NCBI GenBank assembly: GCA_946480605.1
Contig: CAMLKW010000091.1
Span: 1 to 16,199 of the forward strand
Direction of reading: 5' to 3'
Origin: an uncultured Roseateles sp.
GTDB lineage: Bacteria > Pseudomonadota > Gammaproteobacteria > Burkholderiales > Burkholderiaceae
Length of the DNA stretch: 16,199 nucleotides
In this document: positions 14,197-16,199 of the stretch, piece by piece
Layout of the letters: each line of letters opens with the position of its first letter
How positions within the stretch are numbered: the first letter of the stretch is position 1
Notes under the pieces: model-generated
Databases searched by the model: none
What the model was told of the DNA's origin: nothing
What the model saw: the letters and a program-made list of their open reading frames with translations, nothing else
Position numbers and translations under genes: made by a program

Positions 14197-15923
14197 TCCG
14201 TGTCGACGCTGATGCGAACGGCTTCCGCAAGCGAGGTCTTGCCCTCGCGCACCAGCGCCAGGCTGCGGTCGGCCAGGGTCTTGCCCTTCAGCGAGGCGCG
14301 CGCGGCCGCCAGGAAAGCGCCGGCGTCGCTGCGCTGGATGGCCAGCGCCATGTCGGGGTCCAGTTCCAGCATCTCGTAGATGCCGCGCCGGCCCTGGTAG
14401 CCGGTGCCGTTGCACTCCGAGCAGCCGCGGCCCTTGACGCTGTGCACCGGCCCCACGGGCTCACCGTTCAAGGCCAGCACTTCATTGACCCAGGCCTGCT
14501 CCTGCGGCGTGGCCTGGTGCGGCTCGGCGCAGTGCTTGCAGACGCCGCGCAGCAGGCGCTGGGCCAGCACGGCCTGCAGCGACGTGGCGACCATGAAGGG
14601 CGGGGCGCCCATGTCCAGCAGCCGGAACGGCGTGGAGACCGTGTCCTTGGTGTGCAGCGTGCTCAGCAGCAGGTGGCCCGTGATGGCGGCGCGCAGGCCG
14701 ATCTCGGCCGTCTCGGCGTCGCGCATCTCGCCGACGAGGATGACGTCCGGGTCCTGCCGCAGCGCGGCGCGCAGCACCTTGGCGAAGCTCAGCTCGATCT
14801 TCTCGTTGACCTGCACCTGCGTGAGGCCCGGCAGCCGGTACTCGATGGGGTCCTCGGCCGTGATGACCTTGAGCTTCTCGGCGTCCAGCTCGGCCAGCGC
14901 GGCGTACAGCGTGGAGGTCTTGCCGGAGCCGGTGGGGCCGGTGACGAGGATCATCCCCGAGTCGCGCGTCAGCAGCTCGCGGAAGCGCTTGAGCATGTCG
15001 TCGGGCATGGCGATCTGGTCCAGCCGGCGCAGCGCCGAGCCCTGACCCAGCAGGCGCATGACGACGGACTCGCCGTACTGGCTGGGCATGGTGGACAGGC
15101 GCACGTCCAGGGTGCGGTCGCTCAGGCGCAGCGTGAAGCGGCCGTCCTGCGGCAGGCGCTTCTCGGAGATGTCGAGGCCGGCCATCAGTTTCAGGCGCTG
15201 GGCCAGCGCGGGGGCGATGCGCTTGTCGGCCTGCGTCAGCGTCTGCAGGATGCCGTCGACGCGGTTGCGGATCAGCAGCTCGCCTTCCTGCGGCTCGATG
15301 TGCACGTCGGACGCGCCGGCGCGCGTCGCGTCCTCGAACACGCTCTGCAGCAGCCGCACGACCGGCGCGCCCTCCTGGCCCACGCTGGCCTGCAGCGCGC
15401 CGAAGTCCACCGCGTCGCCGATGTCCTTCTCCAGCGCCTTGGCCAGGCCGGAGATCTCGTCGCTGCGGCGGTAATGCTTGTCGAAGACGGCGGGCAGCTG
15501 GCTGTCGGCGACCACGGCCATGGCCAGGCGGCGCTTCAGGATCTTGGCCAGCTCGTCGAAGCCGAACAGGTCCAGCGGGTCGGCCATGGCCACCAGCAGC
15601 TGGTCGCCGCGCTCCTCCAGCACCACGGCCCGGAAGCGCCGCGCCGGCGTCTCGGGCAGCAGGCGCACCAGCTCGGTCTTCAGCGGGAAGGTCTTGAGGT
15701 TGACGAAGGGCGCGCGCAGCTGTCGCGCCAGCACATGGGCCAGCGCTTCCTCGGTGATGAGGTTGGCCTCGATGAGGATGCGGCCCAGCTTCTTGCCGGT
15801 GGCGCGCTGCAGCTCCAGTGCCTGCGTGAGCTGCTCGGCCGAGATCAGCTGCTGCTCGACCAGGACATCGCCCAGGCGCAGCTTGGGGCGGGGAGCGGCA
15901 GCGGTATCGGCTTCTGTCGTCAT
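14193..15923 (-). CDS. mshE: MSHA pilus extension ATPase MshE with c-di-GMP-binding N-domain
   Basis: This 576-residue cytoplasmic ATPase powers pilus polymerisation. Residues 16-39 and 45-68 are two 24-residue MshEN motifs (starting RLGDVLV and KLGRILI, ending in Gln) with the expected 5-residue spacer, which in V. cholerae MshE bind c-di-GMP. Further on are the Walker A GPTGSGKT at 329-336, the Asp box with AEDPIEY at 356-362, Walker B DPDVILVGEMRD at 391-402 with Glu399, and the His box TGHLLLSTLHTKD at 415-427. A tetracysteine zinc site follows (C462/C465 and C501/C504). All key residues look intact. The start at 15923 overlaps the stop of the upstream ATPase gene as ATGA (15920-15923); there is no obvious Shine-Dalgarno. 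Length and domains favour MshE over PilB or GspE, and the pilin context confirms it. Confidence 0.96.
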   Translation of the reverse strand: MTTEADTAAAPRPKLRLGDVLVEQQLISAEQLTQALELQRATGKKLGRILIEANLITEEALAHVLARQLRAPFVNLKTFPLKTELVRLLPETPARRFRAVVLEERGDQLLVAMADPLDLFGFDELAKILKRRLAMAVVADSQLPAVFDKHYRRSDEISGLAKALEKDIGDAVDFGALQASVGQEGAPVVRLLQSVFEDATRAGASDVHIEPQEGELLIRNRVDGILQTLTQADKRIAPALAQRLKLMAGLDISEKRLPQDGRFTLRLSDRTLDVRLSTMPSQYGESVVMRLLGQGSALRRLDQIAMPDDMLKRFRELLTRDSGMILVTGPTGSGKTSTLYAALAELDAEKLKVITAEDPIEYRLPGLTQVQVNEKIELSFAKVLRAALRQDPDVILVGEMRDAETAEIGLRAAITGHLLLSTLHTKDTVSTPFRLLDMGAPPFMVATSLQAVLAQRLLRGVCKHCAEPHQATPQEQAWVNEVLALNGEPVGPVHSVKGRGCSECNGTGYQGRRGIYEMLELDPDMALAIQRSDAGAFLAAARASLKGKTLADRSLALVREGKTSLAEAVRISVDTE

Positions 15924-16198
15924 GCGTTGCTGGTGGCGTGGACTTCAGCCAGCGTCGTGATGCCTTGCAGGACCTTGATGATGCCGTCCTGGCGCAGCGA
16001 GCGCATGCCCTCGGCCAGCCCGGCGTGATGGATTTCCTCGGCGCGCGCGCCGGTCTGGATCAGCCGGCGTATGTTCTTCGACACGGTCAGCAGCTCGTGC
16101 AGGCCGGCACGGCCCTTGTAGCCGCTGCCACCGCAGGCGGTGCAGCCGGGGCTGTGGTACTTCATCAGCCGGCCGCCCTGGCCGTGGTGCTTGATCCA
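15920..16198 (-). CDS. C-terminal fragment of a second GspE/PilB-family ATPase, start outside window
   Basis: Only the last 92 residues are visible; the frame is open to the right edge. The fragment starts at WIKHHGQGGRL and carries the distal half of a GspE-type zinc site (GCTACGGSGYKGRAGLHELL), followed by the usual C-terminal segment (SLRQDGIIKVLQGITTLAEV). This is the end of a T2SS/T4P assembly ATPase, clearly distinct from MshE, whose own tail differs. The stop overlaps the mshE start by 4 bp, so both ATPases are probably made from one transcript. Whether the missing part has Walker motifs, an MshEN domain or other sensor domains cannot be seen. It may be a second pilus motor or a regulatory paralogue. 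Confidence 0.85.
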   Translation of the reverse strand, partial: WIKHHGQGGRLMKYHSPGCTACGGSGYKGRAGLHELLTVSKNIRRLIQTGARAEEIHHAGLAEGMRSLRQDGIIKVLQGITTLAEVHATSNA

Positions 16199-16199
16199 G

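Overview
The window is very GC-rich with a strong third-position G/C bias. It holds a dNTP triphosphohydrolase gene (dgt) facing a long minus-strand operon for a mannose-sensitive-haemagglutinin (MSHA) type IV pilus. The protein families, the GC content and one intergenic palindrome array point to a betaproteobacterium, probably Burkholderiales (Rubrivivax/Roseateles-like). That placement is inferred from family resemblance and memory, not from a search.

Layout, left to right. The 3' part of dgt (+) runs in from the left edge and ends at 1445. Only 15 bp separate it from the convergent end of mshL. Everything from 1461 to the right edge is read leftwards. In transcription order (right to left) the genes are: the C-terminal end of a GspE/PilB-type ATPase, mshE (assembly ATPase with an intact c-di-GMP-binding N-domain), mshG (inner-membrane platform), mshA (major pilin), mshC, mshD, mshO and mshP (minor pilins), a giant mshQ (putative surface adhesin), mshI (PilM-like), a PilN-like gene, mshJ (PilO-like), mshK (PilP-like periplasmic protein) and mshL (outer-membrane secretin). 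Together they encode most of a pilus machine: ATPase motor, platform, alignment complex (I, PilN-like, J, K), secretin, and a set of pilins with a very large tip/surface protein.

The genes are tightly packed. Six junctions are ATGA stop/start overlaps and others are 1-2 nt apart. Only three junctions are looser or irregular: mshG/mshA (146 bp), mshD/mshO, and mshI/PilN-like (157 bp). All three carry inverted repeats. The order differs from the Vibrio order as I remember it (H-I-J-K-L-M-N-E-G-F-B-A-C-D-O-P-Q): the I-J-K-L block here follows Q, and mshM, mshN, mshF, mshB and mshH are not in the window.

The most interesting items are the MshQ architecture (an N-terminal array of eleven ~19-residue repeats, a Cys-rich hinge, a LamG-like domain and a DUF6701-type C-terminus), the 15-bp perfect inverted repeat that includes the processing-site codons of mshO, and two assembly ATPase genes in tandem. 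I found no RNA genes, CRISPR arrays, insertion sequences or phage genes, and no gene-free stretch longer than about 160 bp.
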